Below are positions 1-11,026 of a DNA stretch of 64,000 bases, piece by piece. Source of the DNA: Candidatus Cloacimonetes bacterium 4572_55 (GTDB lineage: Bacteria; 4572-55). Positions within the stretch are counted from its first letter, which is position 1. Each line of letters starts with the position of its first letter. Below the pieces are notes generated by a model, which was not told the origin of the DNA, did no database searches, and saw only the letters and a program-made list of their open reading frames with translations. Position numbers and translations under genes: made by a program. The stretch spans positions 1 to 64,000 of the forward strand of contig NBMB01000037.1 of NCBI GenBank assembly GCA_002084765.1, read 5' to 3'.

Positions 1-399
1 CCCCAGACCGAAATCGCGGCTCCAAACGATACCTGTTTGACGGACAGCGACTTCTCTGTGAGCGTAGAAATGACCGACGGTTCGGCAATATCCAGCTTGG
101 ACAGCCTGATTATTTATGGCAAAATAACCGCCGGAACATGGAGCCAACTCGCGGTTTTTGTCAATATTGGCGGGGTTCGGGACGATTTCCAAATCATTCT
201 CCCTTATGAAGGAATCTGGACGCTTGCCAGCGTCGGGGTGGACGAGTCGGGAAATCGGGAACCGCTTCCCCAGTCTGGAGACGTTGTTGTGACATACGAC
301 CAAACGCCCCCGACTGCAAACGCCTTAAGTGCTATTGCCCAAAACGACACGATCCGGGCAATAGCCACAGTCTCGGACAATCTCGTATTGGGTTTATGA
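1..399 (+). pseudogene. Upstream segment of giant modular secreted protein, cut by window edge and by a frame change
   Basis: The frame is open from base 1 to a TGA at 397-399, so the true start lies outside the window. The translation is an Ig-like/Bacterial-Ig-like module of exactly the kind repeated in the next entry (a TCLTDSDFSVSVEM strand, GIWTLASVGVDESGNRE, then DQTPPTANAL). After SDNLVLGL the frame stops, while the adjoining frame resumes with YDSCGN, a motif that in intact modules lies about 50 residues after SDD/SDN. About 45 codons therefore seem to be missing, with a length not divisible by three. Either the gene is broken or the assembly collapsed a repeat. There is no ribosome site after the break, so this is one gene with the next entry. 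Confidence 0.75.
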
Positions 400-3300
400 C
401 AGCTGCGGGAACGTCACATATTCCGATACAGCCTCAGTCACCATCGATCTTCACGCGCCCCAGAGCTCTATCATTGCTCCCGGCGATACCTGCATCCAGA
501 CCTCCAACCTCCTCCTCACCGTAACCAGCGAGGACGGACTGATCAGCTCTGGAATCGATAGCCTGATCGTGTACGGAAACGATGGAACCGGTTGGCGCAC
601 GTTGGCAATCAACCTCGCTCCTTTCTCGACCCGACTTGACGCTGAGTTCTCCTTTAGCCTTCCATATCCTGGGATATGGCAACTCGCGTCTGTCTCGGTT
701 GACTCCGCGGGCAATTCCGAGATATCTGACTTATCGGATTTGACGCGGGACGTAGTAGTCACTTACGATCCTATTCCGCCGCAAGTCGGATTAGATCCGC
801 CGCTGAGTTATTATGTTGTCTCCGACGTCATTTTGAGCTACAGTGCTCTTGATTCCATACGCTCGAATTATCCTTCTGGTTCAGGCGTAGCCGGACAAGT
901 GGAGAGGCTCCGATTTTTCTCGCAGCAGGGCGCAGGATCGTTTGACATGATCCGAGAAATTCTTTCTCCAATCCCCTCTGACACTATGAGATACACTCCT
1001 TCAACCGACGGGCTATACCGTTTTTATATCCAGGGAGAGGATTGCGCTGGCAACATCGGCTCATCGGACGTCATAACTCTCTTTGTGGATCGCGAACCCC
1101 CTACAGCGACTTTGGAAAGTATACCGAATTGCCCCGACACGCCGATTTCCATCGTAATAGGTGCTTCTGACGAGCCGAACGCTTCCGGCGTCGCCTCGAT
1201 AGAAATCTGGCGTTTGGATAGCGGTTCCTGGCAGCAACTCACGATTCTTTCACCCACCGCAAACACATTTACCCCTTCCATAAATACGGGGGGATTTTAT
1301 CAATACGCGGCGGTCGCTGTCGATAGTGCGGGCAATCGGGAGACGGATGATCCGGAGCAATCAGCACTCTCTGTTGAACCAGAGGTCGCGTTTGTGATCG
1401 ACTTCTCAGCACCGGTCGGGGTGTCGTTATCGGGTCAGGAGGGGTATCACACCACGGATTTTAGCCTGAGCTATCAGGCGACGGATTTATCTTTCAGCAG
1501 CGGTATGGAAGCGATTTTGTATTGGGGTTCCTTTTCGGATAATTCCAGAGCCGCAGAAGACTCGATCCTCCTCCACAGTCTGGATCCAACTCATGGAGAA
1601 ACCGGCGGCGGCACACTTTCCTACTCAGGATTGATTACCATGAATATGGATCATATCGAGAATGGAGATTGGGCGATCTGGCTCATGGCGCGAGATGGAT
1701 GCGGCAACAGCCTTTCCAGTTCGCCATTGCATATCATTATAGACAGCCAAATCCCGCAATTAGTGAGTTTTCGACTGCCGACTGGATGCGACAGCGTCGG
1801 GTTTTATCCAGCCCAGGGCCAATCCATTCCCGGAGGCACTTATACAATCCAAGCCTCCATCAACGAGCTTAACGACGGTTACACCAGCGGCGGATCTATA
1901 ACCCTGGGTTACCGATACGAACAAGATCCAATAACAGTCTGGCTAACGATCCCAACCTATTGGCTCTCTGGATTTGCGGCTCCAAACTCTTTTGACTTTC
2001 CGTTTGACGTGGATCAAGAGGGTCAGGGCGACGGAGAATATACCTTTTATTTTTCCATATCGGACAGCGCGGGGAACAGCGTAGAAATCAACCCTGAAAT
2101 CGCTCCGTGGACAGTGGACAGGCAGCCTCCTTCCGCTGATCTGGACCCATTATCGCCTACCTCTGCCACTCCCAACCTCACATTGACTTACGAATTTGGC
2201 GACAATGAGACCTGGGATGTTGTCCAGCTCTGGATAAGCGGCGACAGCCATTTATGGCGGCAAGTCGATTCCCAAAATTCGCCTACGGGTCAGTTCGATT
2301 ATCAGGTCAACGGCAACGGCGACTACTGCTTCCTCGCGATAGCCTGGGACGCATGCAGGCATACCGACGCGCCGCCAGAGTTTGTGGAACGCGGCCTGAC
2401 CCATTCCGCGGCAGTGCAAACCATTAATTTTGGCTCAGGGACGTTCGGGCCCTCGGATAATAGCGGCGTCCATTGCACACAGGTCGCCACGCAGTTGCCC
2501 GGATCCGTAGTCGCCCACGATCAGGAAACGGTCATTTTATGCGAGGCAGACTCAGTCGAGAGCTGTTCCGGTCAGATCGGCTTGACGCTCCCATTTTTCG
2601 CGGAGTCTGGTTTCCATAATCAACTGAAAGAGATCGAACTATGGACAAAATCTCGAAACGACTGTGGTGATTTCGAAGATTGGGGCCTGGAATCCACTAT
2701 CAACCGCTCGAACTTGACCAGTTTGCCAGCGGACCCGATCCATTTCCCAGAAGCGGATTCCATGTGGGTCGGGGAACCCCTACCGGTCGGAAATACCGGC
2801 GATATGCTGATTATCATAGACAACGACCAGTCTCTGCCATTCGGGTCCGCCCTGATCTCGTCCTATTATCATAGCCAAAATCAAGCAAACGTCACGATCT
2901 CATATAGCGACGCAAACGGCGATTGTCGAGGCGGCGGCGTGGATTCCATAGCAGTATTTGTCCGCCGAGACAGCGATATGGACGGGCTGTTCGACAGTTC
3001 TGGTTTGTGGCGAACTTTCACGGATCAAACCCATCCAGAAATTTTCGGCTCTATATCGACAATAGAAAATGCGCTGAATCTGACGACCCAACTACAGGGA
3101 AGTTTCCAGACCCAATATCCGCTCCAACAAGGTCTGTCCGACGGCATATATCAATTTTACGCGATCGCCGCGGATCGTTCATCCTGCCGTCATATCGAGC
3201 TGGATGATTTTGAAAATAGCCTTATCGACCCCACTGCAGAAATCATTGTGGATCATGCCCCGCCCACAGTGGAGATTCCGATCTCTGATATCGAAGAATG

Positions 3301-6300
3301 TTATGGTGCCTCCTTTTTTGATCAGGGCGGGGATACGATCTCGATTACGGTTTTCGCGGACGATCGAAACAGCTCTGGATATCCCCTTAGTGGGATTGGG
3401 CGCATAGGCTTACTGGTGATCCGTCCGGGTCAAATCGATCCTGACACAGTGGGGGTGGACACGAATCCTCAGGAGATGAATCCGGGTCTCTATCAGACGA
3501 ATTTTGATCTGGTCTTCAGCGATCTTCTACAGCCCATAGAGGATGGAAATTATCAGCTCATCCCCTTTGCTTTTGACCGTGCGGGGAACAGAAATCAGGA
3601 GTCAGAGCAAAGAATTTTTCAGATTGACAGCACCCCGCCGGAGTTCCAAGCCGGTCCTGTAATCGACAGCTATTATCAGCAAAGTTCGTCCATACAAATC
3701 CGGTATCAGGCAAGCGACGACATAAGGTTAGAGCGCGTCTATCTCTCCTATCGACAAGATACGAGCCAGCCTTTTATCGACACGGGTCTCTCTTTGACTG
3801 GACATCTTGGCGCGTTTAGCTTTGGTGCTACCCAGGACGGCTTGTATCAATTTCGACTCAGAGCTGTGGACTCCTGCGGCAACCAGACACTTTCCGGAAT
3901 AGACAGTGCTTTTGTCGATCGGGTCATTCCGGAGACGGAACTCAGTCTGGAAACGCGGGATAGCGGATGCCAATCTGCGCCGGTTTTTCTTCTGAGCTAT
4001 GAAATTGACGATGGTGAGAGCAGCAGCGGGATCGACTCGCTCATTATTTGGGGGAATAGAGGAGAGGGCGACTGGACTATTCTTGCGGAACGATCCAATC
4101 CAGAAATGAGCGATACCGTGTCGATTTCTATCCCAGAACAAGGAATTTGGCGCGTCACAGGGCAATCTTTTGATCTCGCGGGCAATCGGGAAGCCATTGC
4201 ATCGAATCCAAATCTTATTTTGGTTTTTGATCTGGATCCGCCGGAAATTCTGATCGAGACCTTGTCTCCATACATTTCGGGCAATATCGTCACCCTCGAA
4301 TTTGAGGCGACCGACCCCGTGGGAATCGATCAAACACAAGCCGTGAGCCGCGTCGATATCTATTATGACGACGGACTCGGCGCGGATTTTGTTCCTCCTC
4401 TGGACGGCGTATTGATTGCGTCTTTGACAGAGGAATTGACACAAAGGGCAAGTTATGAGGTCCACATAGACGAGCTTCCAGGGATACATACCCACGACGG
4501 ACTCTACTATTTCCGAGCTGTTGCGTTCGACTGCGCGGACAACTCTGCTCCTTCCGATCCCGTATCGACCCTTGTAGATCGCATTGCGCCGCAAGCGGAA
4601 ATTATCGACCTTCCCGACTGTCCCAGTGCCCAACAATTGACACTGACCTATCCGGGAGACAGCGACCTTTCCGGCATAGTTTCCGTAGAGATATGGATCG
4701 ATCTCGGAGCCGAGGGTGCGGATTGGAATTTCATCCAGACATTGCCCGGCAGTCCAGTCTCTTATCCGCTCCCCATCCTCGGAGACGGTCAATATCGTTA
4801 TGCGGCAATCGCTATCGACGCAGCGGGAAATCGAGAAACAACGCCTCCTCTCGCGGCAGAAGCAGATTTCGTTGTGGACAATCTTTCTCCCACATTTCCC
4901 AGTCCCATGGTCACGCCCGATTACAGCACTGACCCGATCCTAACGGTTCCCTATCGAGCCGGGGATATTGGCGGGATTCAATATGTCGAGCTATTCTACC
5001 GACTTGGGCCCTATGACGATCCAAATAGCGGGTTCTCGTCTTACGAGATTCAATTAGAGCCTATCGGAGAATTTCTCTTTGACAGCGATTCCTTGCAGGG
5101 CGACGGAACCTATTATTTCCAACAAAAAGCCGTGGATCTATGCGGAAACAGCGCATACAGCAATATCGATTATACAGTGATAGACACCCACGCGCCGACG
5201 GTGTATCTGACTCTTTCCGATCATCCTTTTGATCTCTGCGCGTCGCCATCTGATCCGACGCGAGAGGTCGTTTTGGATTATCAAATTGAGAATAACGCGA
5301 TTCCTGGCGAAAATTCAGTCAGCGGACTAAGCCGTCTGGAATTACAGACTGCCAATTCCGGTGAATGGAACCTATTGATCGCTATGGACTCGCCGAGTCT
5401 GAGCGGATCGCTTACGATCGACCTATCTCACGCTCCCTATCCCGAATTAGAGATTGCTGCATTCCGAGCGTTGGCAGGGGACAGCGCTGGAAATATCTCT
5501 CCATACAGCGATATTCTGGAGATCGAGATACAGGATCGCGTTCCGCCGTCTCTTGTCTGCCCGGAAGCAATCACGCTTTATGCAGATGATGGCTGCTCTG
5601 CGTCCCTACCCGACATAACGGGTCAGGCGATCGTGGAGGACAATTGCGACCCGGCTCCATCCATCCTGCAAGATCCAGCGGCTGGCTCGACTCTCATCCT
5701 TGGCGACGAGATGACCGTCTATCTCACAGCAACCGATCTAACTGGCAATTTTCAAACCTGCCCAGTCCAGATCAACGTGCGAGATACTATCGCGCCGATT
5801 CTGACAGTCCCGCCTGACACTGCGCTTTCATGCGATCATGCCTATCCAGATCCTGAAATCTTTGGATATGGGACCGCGATTGATAATTGCGATCCCGAAC
5901 CTGTGATTTCATATACCGATTCGCTGAGCGGAGACCTGGAGGAATGTCCTTTGACCGTGACCCGATATTGGACAACGATCGACGAGTCCGGCAACGAATC
6001 ACAAGCCATACAGCGAGTTTTTCTTGCAGAAAATAATCAGCCGCCTTGGGTTGAGGACGATCAGATCGAAACCAATGAGGATATACCTGTCGAGATTTCG
6101 GTCTTGGATAACGACGTGGATCCCGACGGAAATATGAATCCTTCAACCCTGACGATTGTGGATCAGCCCGGAAAAGGCTCGGTCGAAATTATCGATGATA
6201 ACGCCCGTTCGATCGCGGTCTATACGCCAAATCTCAATTTTTTCGGCAACGACAATTTTAGCTATTCGGTATCAGATAGTCTCGGTGAGGTCTCGGCACT

Positions 6301-9300
6301 GGCGATCGTGGACGTGATTATTCACCCGATCAACGACGTGCCTGTTGCGGTTGATGACCAAACTGAGACTCTGGAGGATGTGCCAATCTCGATCCCAGTA
6401 TCAGATAACGACGAAGATATTGACGGCGCGTTGATACTCTCGTCGATCACTGTTGTGACGCCTCCGGTCAATGGATCTGTGGAATTGATTGAAGCATTGG
6501 GCCGGTTGGTCTATACGCCTGATCCGAATTTCTTTGGTCTGGACACTCTTATTTATAGGATTACCGACGACAGTTCCGCGGTTTCCAATCCTGCCCGCGT
6601 AGGGATTACGATCTACTCGCTCAACGATCCCCCGACCGCGCGGGATGATACCACGGAAACAATGGAAGATATGCCAATCCAAATCTCGGTTCTGGATAAT
6701 GACGCTGATATTGACGGCGAACTGAATCCAGCCTCGATCGTTATTGTGAATCCGCCGATGAATGGAGAAGCGACAATCGTGCAGGGCGAGATCAGCTATG
6801 ATCCAGACGAAAACTTTTTTGGTCAGGACAGCCTGACATATACTGTCTCGGACGACAGCTCTGCCGCGTCGAATCCGGCTCGCGTCAGGATTTCGATAGA
6901 CGACGTCAACGATCCCCCGACTGCGCGGGACGACGCTGTGGAGACGCCGGAAGATACGCCAATCCAAATCCCGGTTCTTGATAACGATTTCGACATAGAC
7001 GGCGAACTGAATCCAGCCTCGATCGTTATTGTGAATCCGCCGGTGAATGGAGAAGCGACAATCGTGCAAGGCGAGATCATCTATGACCCAGACGAGAACT
7101 TTTTTGGTCGAGACAGCCTGACCTATACTGTCGCGGACAACGATACTGAGGCGTCAAATCCGGCTCTCGTCAGAGTCTCGATAGGAGACGCCAACGATTC
7201 CCCGACTGCGCGGGACGACGCTGTGGAGACGCCGGAAGATACGCCAATCCAAATCCCGATTCTTGACAACGATTTCGACATAGACGGCGAACTGGATCCG
7301 ACTTCGATCGTTATTGTGAACCCGCCGATGAATGGAGAAGCGACAATCATACAGGGCGAAATCAGCTATGACCCGGACGAAAACTTTTTTGGTCGGGACA
7401 GCCTGACCTATACTGTCGCGGACAACGATACTGAGGCGTCAAACCTGGCTTATGTCAGAATATTAACACTTGATGTCAACGATCCGCCGATTGCACAGGG
7501 TGATACCGCGGAAACAATAGAAGATACGCCAATCCAAATATCGGTTCTTGACAACGATTTCGACATAGACGGCGAACTGAATCCAGCCTCGATCGTTATT
7601 GTGAATCCGCCGGTGAATGGAGAAGCGACAATCATACAGGGCGAGATCAGCTATGACCCGGACGAAAACTTTTTTGGTCGGGACAGTCTGACCTATACTG
7701 TCGCGGACAACGATACTGAGGCGTCAAATCCAGCTTATGTCAGAATATTGACAATTGGCGTCAATGATCCCCCAATTGCACAGGATGATACCACGGAAAC
7801 AATGGAAGATACAGCGATCCAGATTTTGGTTCTAACGAATGACTCTGATATTGACGGCGAACTAAATCCAGCCTCGATCGTTATTGTGAATCCGCCGGTA
7901 AGTGGAGAAGCGATAATCGTTGAAGGCGGAATCAACTATCGTCCTGACGAGAATTTTTTCGGTCGGGACAGCTTGACCTATACTGTCGCGGATGATGATA
8001 CTGACATATCAAACCTAGCTTATGTCAGGATTTTGACTGTAAGCGTCAACGATCCGCCATTCGCGGGTGACGATGAAATAATCACGCCAGAAGATAATCC
8101 CGTTCAGATCGATATCCTGGAAAATGACGACGATGTGGACGGCGAACTGGACTCGGAATCTATCGTTATTGTAAATCAGCCGGTCAACGGACAAGCGACA
8201 ATCGCGCAAGGCGAGATCAGTTACGACCCGGACGAGAACTTTTTTGGACAGGACAGTTTGACCTATACGGTGGCTGATAACGACGGCGTATCCTCGAATT
8301 CTGCAACGGTACGCGTGACCACGACTCCCCTGAATGATCCTCCCTCTCCTCCGACGCCCTATATGCCGGCGACTGACACTGTTCTGACATCCGACTCAAC
8401 CGCGCTGGAGGTGGAGAATGGCGACGACATTGAGGGGGACCCGCTTACATATACTTTCCAGGTGAGCGAAGACCCTGATTTTCAGACCGCGCATACCAAC
8501 GTGTCTGGTCTCTTAGAAGGCGAAAACGGTGTGACTCAATACACCGTGACAGGTCTATTTGATAACCGGATATTCTACTGGCGTAGCCGGACATTTGACG
8601 GCGCGGACAGTAGCGGGTGGTCCGATGTGCGCCGCTTCAGTGTAAGCTTATCGCCGGAGACGGTTTCCGAGGTGACAGTATCAGATCACCCAGAAGATCA
8701 AGGTCGCGCTCTGGACGTTATTTGGCCGCATGCGGAGGACGATCTCACCGGCGCGGACGACGTCGCATGGTATCGCGTCTATCGCATTTTTGACCAGATC
8801 CCAGTTCTGATTGATTCCATACCCGCGACGGACAGCACTGGGTACGCGTATATCGACAGCAGTTTGATCGTGAACCAAACCGGAACCTATCAGATGGTCG
8901 TTGTTGACGAATCTGGCAACGCATCGCCATTCAGCCAGACCGGCAGCGCGACTGCGATAGACAACGTGCCGCCTGAGCCGGTTCAGGATATGATAGCGGA
9001 AGACGCAGAATCGGATCAAGGCGGACGGATCGCGTTACGTTGGGGACTCTCTCCAGACGATCCGTTTGTCGCGACTGAGATAGAGAATTCCAGCGGAGTA
9101 TCTTTTCAGGAAAACGATTCGGAGCGAGAAGTCCGAGAGGGCGCGGGAGATGTGGTCGCGTATCACCTTTATCGCGGCGAGAATCAAGACGTTCTATACA
9201 GCCTGACCACGCTTCCCGCGGGGCTTGACCACTATCTTGATGACGCGGTCCAAGACTCTGTTTTCTACTTTTACCATATCATTGTGGACGACGGGAACAA

Positions 9301-11026
9301 CCGTTCCGAGCCTGAGGATCCTATTTCCGCGACTCCCTCGGACAATCTTGCGCCGACCACGGCAGTATCGGATATCGGCGATCTTGTACGCTCAGCGGCA
9401 GTCCGTTTTACCGTAAGCGGATGGGATACGATCGGTGGAGAGACTGGATCCCCTGCAGAAGAGCTTTCCTATCTCTACCGTCTCACAGCTTTGGATCAGG
9501 GCGCGGGTCAGGGATCATGGCAACCCTCTTTGGTTCCGACGATCGATCTCTATCCGCTCCAAGACGGCGCGTATCATTTTGCCGCTGCCGCGGTCGATCT
9601 TGCTGGCAATGCGGATACCACCGCCGCGAGAAATTACGCTGAGCATGAATTTGCAGTATGGACGTCCGGCGTTTCATTGCCTGATTCCTTATGGCAATTG
9701 ATCGGATTTCCGAGAGAGCCGGACGATCCAAGCGTGCAAGCGGTTCTCGGAGACGACGTCGCCCTACCCGCTGACTTTTTCTATTGGGATCCCTCTGCGA
9801 CCCAGGACCCCTTCATGGATCAATATTTCGAGGTCTCCAGCATCGAGACGCAACAAGGCTACTGGCTCTGGCTTCCCGAATCGGACACGATCGACGTATC
9901 CGGAGATTTTCTTCTCGGAGCCGATGGACTTGAGCGACCTTTGTATATCGGATGGAACCAGATCAGCAGCGGTTATGCCTGGCCCATCAACTGGGGTGAC
10001 GCACGGATTCGCAATGGCGACCAGGAAGTTTCCGTCGCGCAAGCCGATGCAGAAAATTGGATACAGAACCGTATCTACTGGTTGGAGGATACTGGCTACA
10101 ATTATGGTCCCATCGACTTTATCAACCCAGCCCCGGCAATGAATCTGTGGGCGGGTTATTGGCTTCTTTCCCATACGGAATGCCAACTGCTGATCCCATC
10201 CGACCCGCTTCTGGAAAACGAACCTCCAGCTGCGGAACCCCTATCGACTGACGCGTGGTATATCCGTCTCGCTGTGAGCAACGGAGACCGGTCGGATCGT
10301 TCAATGCTCATCGGCGCGCATCCGGTCGCAAATTCGGATTATGACCGGTATGATACGCCTCAGCCGCCGCAGTTGGAATCCAGATTAAGCCTCTACACGG
10401 TGCATCCCGATTGGATAGAAGGCGTCAGCCGATACAGCGCGGATATCGTGGGCTTAGACGATCGAGAATGGCGTTGGCGTCTGATCCTGCATTCTGATCA
10501 GGGAGAGGTTCGACTCTCAGGAGAAAATCTCGATTCTGTGCCGGAAGGGTATGAAGTCCGGTTGTTGCAAGTGGATGGTTCGCCGAATTTTGAGGATTAC
10601 GAAGCAGAAGGAGGCTGCGTTCTTCGGGAAGGCGAGGAGACCATTCTCCATTTTGAGCAAGAGACAGCTTTTGATCTGCTGGTTCTGCCTATAAATTCAG
10701 AAAATGAGATCGTGACCGTCTCCAGCCTGGATCAGAACTATCCCAATCCATTTAACCCGGAGACTTCGATAGCCTATCGAGTAGGGTTATCACAAAATCT
10801 CGAAAAACTTCGCGTCAGCCTCAAAATATATAATGTCGTGGGGCAACTGGCGCGGACATTGGTGGATGAGCCGCAGGAGTCCGGGAGCTATACTGTGCAG
10901 TGGGATGGGCGCAACGACCAGCGCAGGCGAGCGGTCAGCGGAGTCTATTTCTACGAACTGAGTGTGACGGGCGATCCAGCACAACCCGATTTTAAACAGA
11001 CGCGTAAGATGGTTCTAATGAGATAA
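395..11026 (+). CDS. Giant modular secreted protein with HYR, cadherin-like and sorting domains
   Basis: About 3540 codons remain after the frame change; the frame is open from 365 and the first ATG (569) has no ribosome site and lies inside a module, so it is not a real start. Order seen: many Ig-like modules ending in DSAGN/GNRE (to about 5550); two HYR-like domains (about 5550-6040; DNCDP in each); eight Big_9/cadherin-like repeats with EDxPIQI, LDNDxDIDG and PDENFFGxDSLTYTV (6040-8340); fibronectin-III-like domains (8340-9650); a Trp-rich region with GYWLW and GWNQISSGYAWPI; and a C-terminal sorting domain with NYPNPFNPETSI, IYNVVGQ, WDGRND, GVYFYEL and a last KMVLMR strand. The Asp-rich DxDxDG loops suggest calcium binding. 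The likely role is a surface adhesin or matrix protein exported by a type IX-like route; the ligand is unknown. Confidence 0.85.
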   Translation, partial: YDSCGNVTYSDTASVTIDLHAPQSSIIAPGDTCIQTSNLLLTVTSEDGLISSGIDSLIVYGNDGTGWRTLAINLAPFSTRLDAEFSFSLPYPGIWQLASVSVDSAGNSEISDLSDLTRDVVVTYDPIPPQVGLDPPLSYYVVSDVILSYSALDSIRSNYPSGSGVAGQVERLRFFSQQGAGSFDMIREILSPIPSDTMRYTPSTDGLYRFYIQGEDCAGNIGSSDVITLFVDREPPTATLESIPNCPDTPISIVIGASDEPNASGVASIEIWRLDSGSWQQLTILSPTANTFTPSINTGGFYQYAAVAVDSAGNRETDDPEQSALSVEPEVAFVIDFSAPVGVSLSGQEGYHTTDFSLSYQATDLSFSSGMEAILYWGSFSDNSRAAEDSILLHSLDPTHGETGGGTLSYSGLITMNMDHIENGDWAIWLMARDGCGNSLSSSPLHIIIDSQIPQLVSFRLPTGCDSVGFYPAQGQSIPGGTYTIQASINELNDGYTSGGSITLGYRYEQDPITVWLTIPTYWLSGFAAPNSFDFPFDVDQEGQGDGEYTFYFSISDSAGNSVEINPEIAPWTVDRQPPSADLDPLSPTSATPNLTLTYEFGDNETWDVVQLWISGDSHLWRQVDSQNSPTGQFDYQVNGNGDYCFLAIAWDACRHTDAPPEFVERGLTHSAAVQTINFGSGTFGPSDNSGVHCTQVATQLPGSVVAHDQETVILCEADSVESCSGQIGLTLPFFAESGFHNQLKEIELWTKSRNDCGDFEDWGLESTINRSNLTSLPADPIHFPEADSMWVGEPLPVGNTGDMLIIIDNDQSLPFGSALISSYYHSQNQANVTISYSDANGDCRGGGVDSIAVFVRRDSDMDGLFDSSGLWRTFTDQTHPEIFGSISTIENALNLTTQLQGSFQTQYPLQQGLSDGIYQFYAIAADRSSCRHIELDDFENSLIDPTAEIIVDHAPPTVEIPISDIEECYGASFFDQGGDTISITVFADDRNSSGYPLSGIGRIGLLVIRPGQIDPDTVGVDTNPQEMNPGLYQTNFDLVFSDLLQPIEDGNYQLIPFAFDRAGNRNQESEQRIFQIDSTPPEFQAGPVIDSYYQQSSSIQIRYQASDDIRLERVYLSYRQDTSQPFIDTGLSLTGHLGAFSFGATQDGLYQFRLRAVDSCGNQTLSGIDSAFVDRVIPETELSLETRDSGCQSAPVFLLSYEIDDGESSSGIDSLIIWGNRGEGDWTILAERSNPEMSDTVSISIPEQGIWRVTGQSFDLAGNREAIASNPNLILVFDLDPPEILIETLSPYISGNIVTLEFEATDPVGIDQTQAVSRVDIYYDDGLGADFVPPLDGVLIASLTEELTQRASYEVHIDELPGIHTHDGLYYFRAVAFDCADNSAPSDPVSTLVDRIAPQAEIIDLPDCPSAQQLTLTYPGDSDLSGIVSVEIWIDLGAEGADWNFIQTLPGSPVSYPLPILGDGQYRYAAIAIDAAGNRETTPPLAAEADFVVDNLSPTFPSPMVTPDYSTDPILTVPYRAGDIGGIQYVELFYRLGPYDDPNSGFSSYEIQLEPIGEFLFDSDSLQGDGTYYFQQKAVDLCGNSAYSNIDYTVIDTHAPTVYLTLSDHPFDLCASPSDPTREVVLDYQIENNAIPGENSVSGLSRLELQTANSGEWNLLIAMDSPSLSGSLTIDLSHAPYPELEIAAFRALAGDSAGNISPYSDILEIEIQDRVPPSLVCPEAITLYADDGCSASLPDITGQAIVEDNCDPAPSILQDPAAGSTLILGDEMTVYLTATDLTGNFQTCPVQINVRDTIAPILTVPPDTALSCDHAYPDPEIFGYGTAIDNCDPEPVISYTDSLSGDLEECPLTVTRYWTTIDESGNESQAIQRVFLAENNQPPWVEDDQIETNEDIPVEISVLDNDVDPDGNMNPSTLTIVDQPGKGSVEIIDDNARSIAVYTPNLNFFGNDNFSYSVSDSLGEVSALAIVDVIIHPINDVPVAVDDQTETLEDVPISIPVSDNDEDIDGALILSSITVVTPPVNGSVELIEALGRLVYTPDPNFFGLDTLIYRITDDSSAVSNPARVGITIYSLNDPPTARDDTTETMEDMPIQISVLDNDADIDGELNPASIVIVNPPMNGEATIVQGEISYDPDENFFGQDSLTYTVSDDSSAASNPARVRISIDDVNDPPTARDDAVETPEDTPIQIPVLDNDFDIDGELNPASIVIVNPPVNGEATIVQGEIIYDPDENFFGRDSLTYTVADNDTEASNPALVRVSIGDANDSPTARDDAVETPEDTPIQIPILDNDFDIDGELDPTSIVIVNPPMNGEATIIQGEISYDPDENFFGRDSLTYTVADNDTEASNLAYVRILTLDVNDPPIAQGDTAETIEDTPIQISVLDNDFDIDGELNPASIVIVNPPVNGEATIIQGEISYDPDENFFGRDSLTYTVADNDTEASNPAYVRILTIGVNDPPIAQDDTTETMEDTAIQILVLTNDSDIDGELNPASIVIVNPPVSGEAIIVEGGINYRPDENFFGRDSLTYTVADDDTDISNLAYVRILTVSVNDPPFAGDDEIITPEDNPVQIDILENDDDVDGELDSESIVIVNQPVNGQATIAQGEISYDPDENFFGQDSLTYTVADNDGVSSNSATVRVTTTPLNDPPSPPTPYMPATDTVLTSDSTALEVENGDDIEGDPLTYTFQVSEDPDFQTAHTNVSGLLEGENGVTQYTVTGLFDNRIFYWRSRTFDGADSSGWSDVRRFSVSLSPETVSEVTVSDHPEDQGRALDVIWPHAEDDLTGADDVAWYRVYRIFDQIPVLIDSIPATDSTGYAYIDSSLIVNQTGTYQMVVVDESGNASPFSQTGSATAIDNVPPEPVQDMIAEDAESDQGGRIALRWGLSPDDPFVATEIENSSGVSFQENDSEREVREGAGDVVAYHLYRGENQDVLYSLTTLPAGLDHYLDDAVQDSVFYFYHIIVDDGNNRSEPEDPISATPSDNLAPTTAVSDIGDLVRSAAVRFTVSGWDTIGGETGSPAEELSYLYRLTALDQGAGQGSWQPSLVPTIDLYPLQDGAYHFAAAAVDLAGNADTTAARNYAEHEFAVWTSGVSLPDSLWQLIGFPREPDDPSVQAVLGDDVALPADFFYWDPSATQDPFMDQYFEVSSIETQQGYWLWLPESDTIDVSGDFLLGADGLERPLYIGWNQISSGYAWPINWGDARIRNGDQEVSVAQADAENWIQNRIYWLEDTGYNYGPIDFINPAPAMNLWAGYWLLSHTECQLLIPSDPLLENEPPAAEPLSTDAWYIRLAVSNGDRSDRSMLIGAHPVANSDYDRYDTPQPPQLESRLSLYTVHPDWIEGVSRYSADIVGLDDREWRWRLILHSDQGEVRLSGENLDSVPEGYEVRLLQVDGSPNFEDYEAEGGCVLREGEETILHFEQETAFDLLVLPINSENEIVTVSSLDQNYPNPFNPETSIAYRVGLSQNLEKLRVSLKIYNVVGQLARTLVDEPQESGSYTVQWDGRNDQRRRAVSGVYFYELSVTGDPAQPDFKQTRKMVLMR
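6623..8335 (+). repeat. Six in-frame 285-bp tandem repeats inside the giant gene
   Basis: The codons for N-D-P-P at the module junction recur at 6623, 6908, 7193, 7478, 7763, 8048 and 8333, an exact period of 285 bp (95 codons). Long stretches are nearly identical at the DNA level, for example the run encoding NPASIVIVNPP. Units 2 and 3 are closest to each other. Two older, more diverged cadherin-like units precede them (about 6040-6620). Confidence 0.93.

Noticed and set aside
569-571. ATG as the start of the giant protein
   Set aside because: It falls inside an Ig-like module that is continuous upstream in the same frame to 365, and no ribosome site precedes it.
3728-4792. Long open frame (354 codons) on the minus strand
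   Set aside because: It is antisense to the well-supported giant gene, has Arg/Ile/Asn-rich composition without domain motifs, and has no ribosome site.
6623-8335. CRISPR-like array
   Set aside because: The 285-bp units are coding, in frame and without unique spacers.
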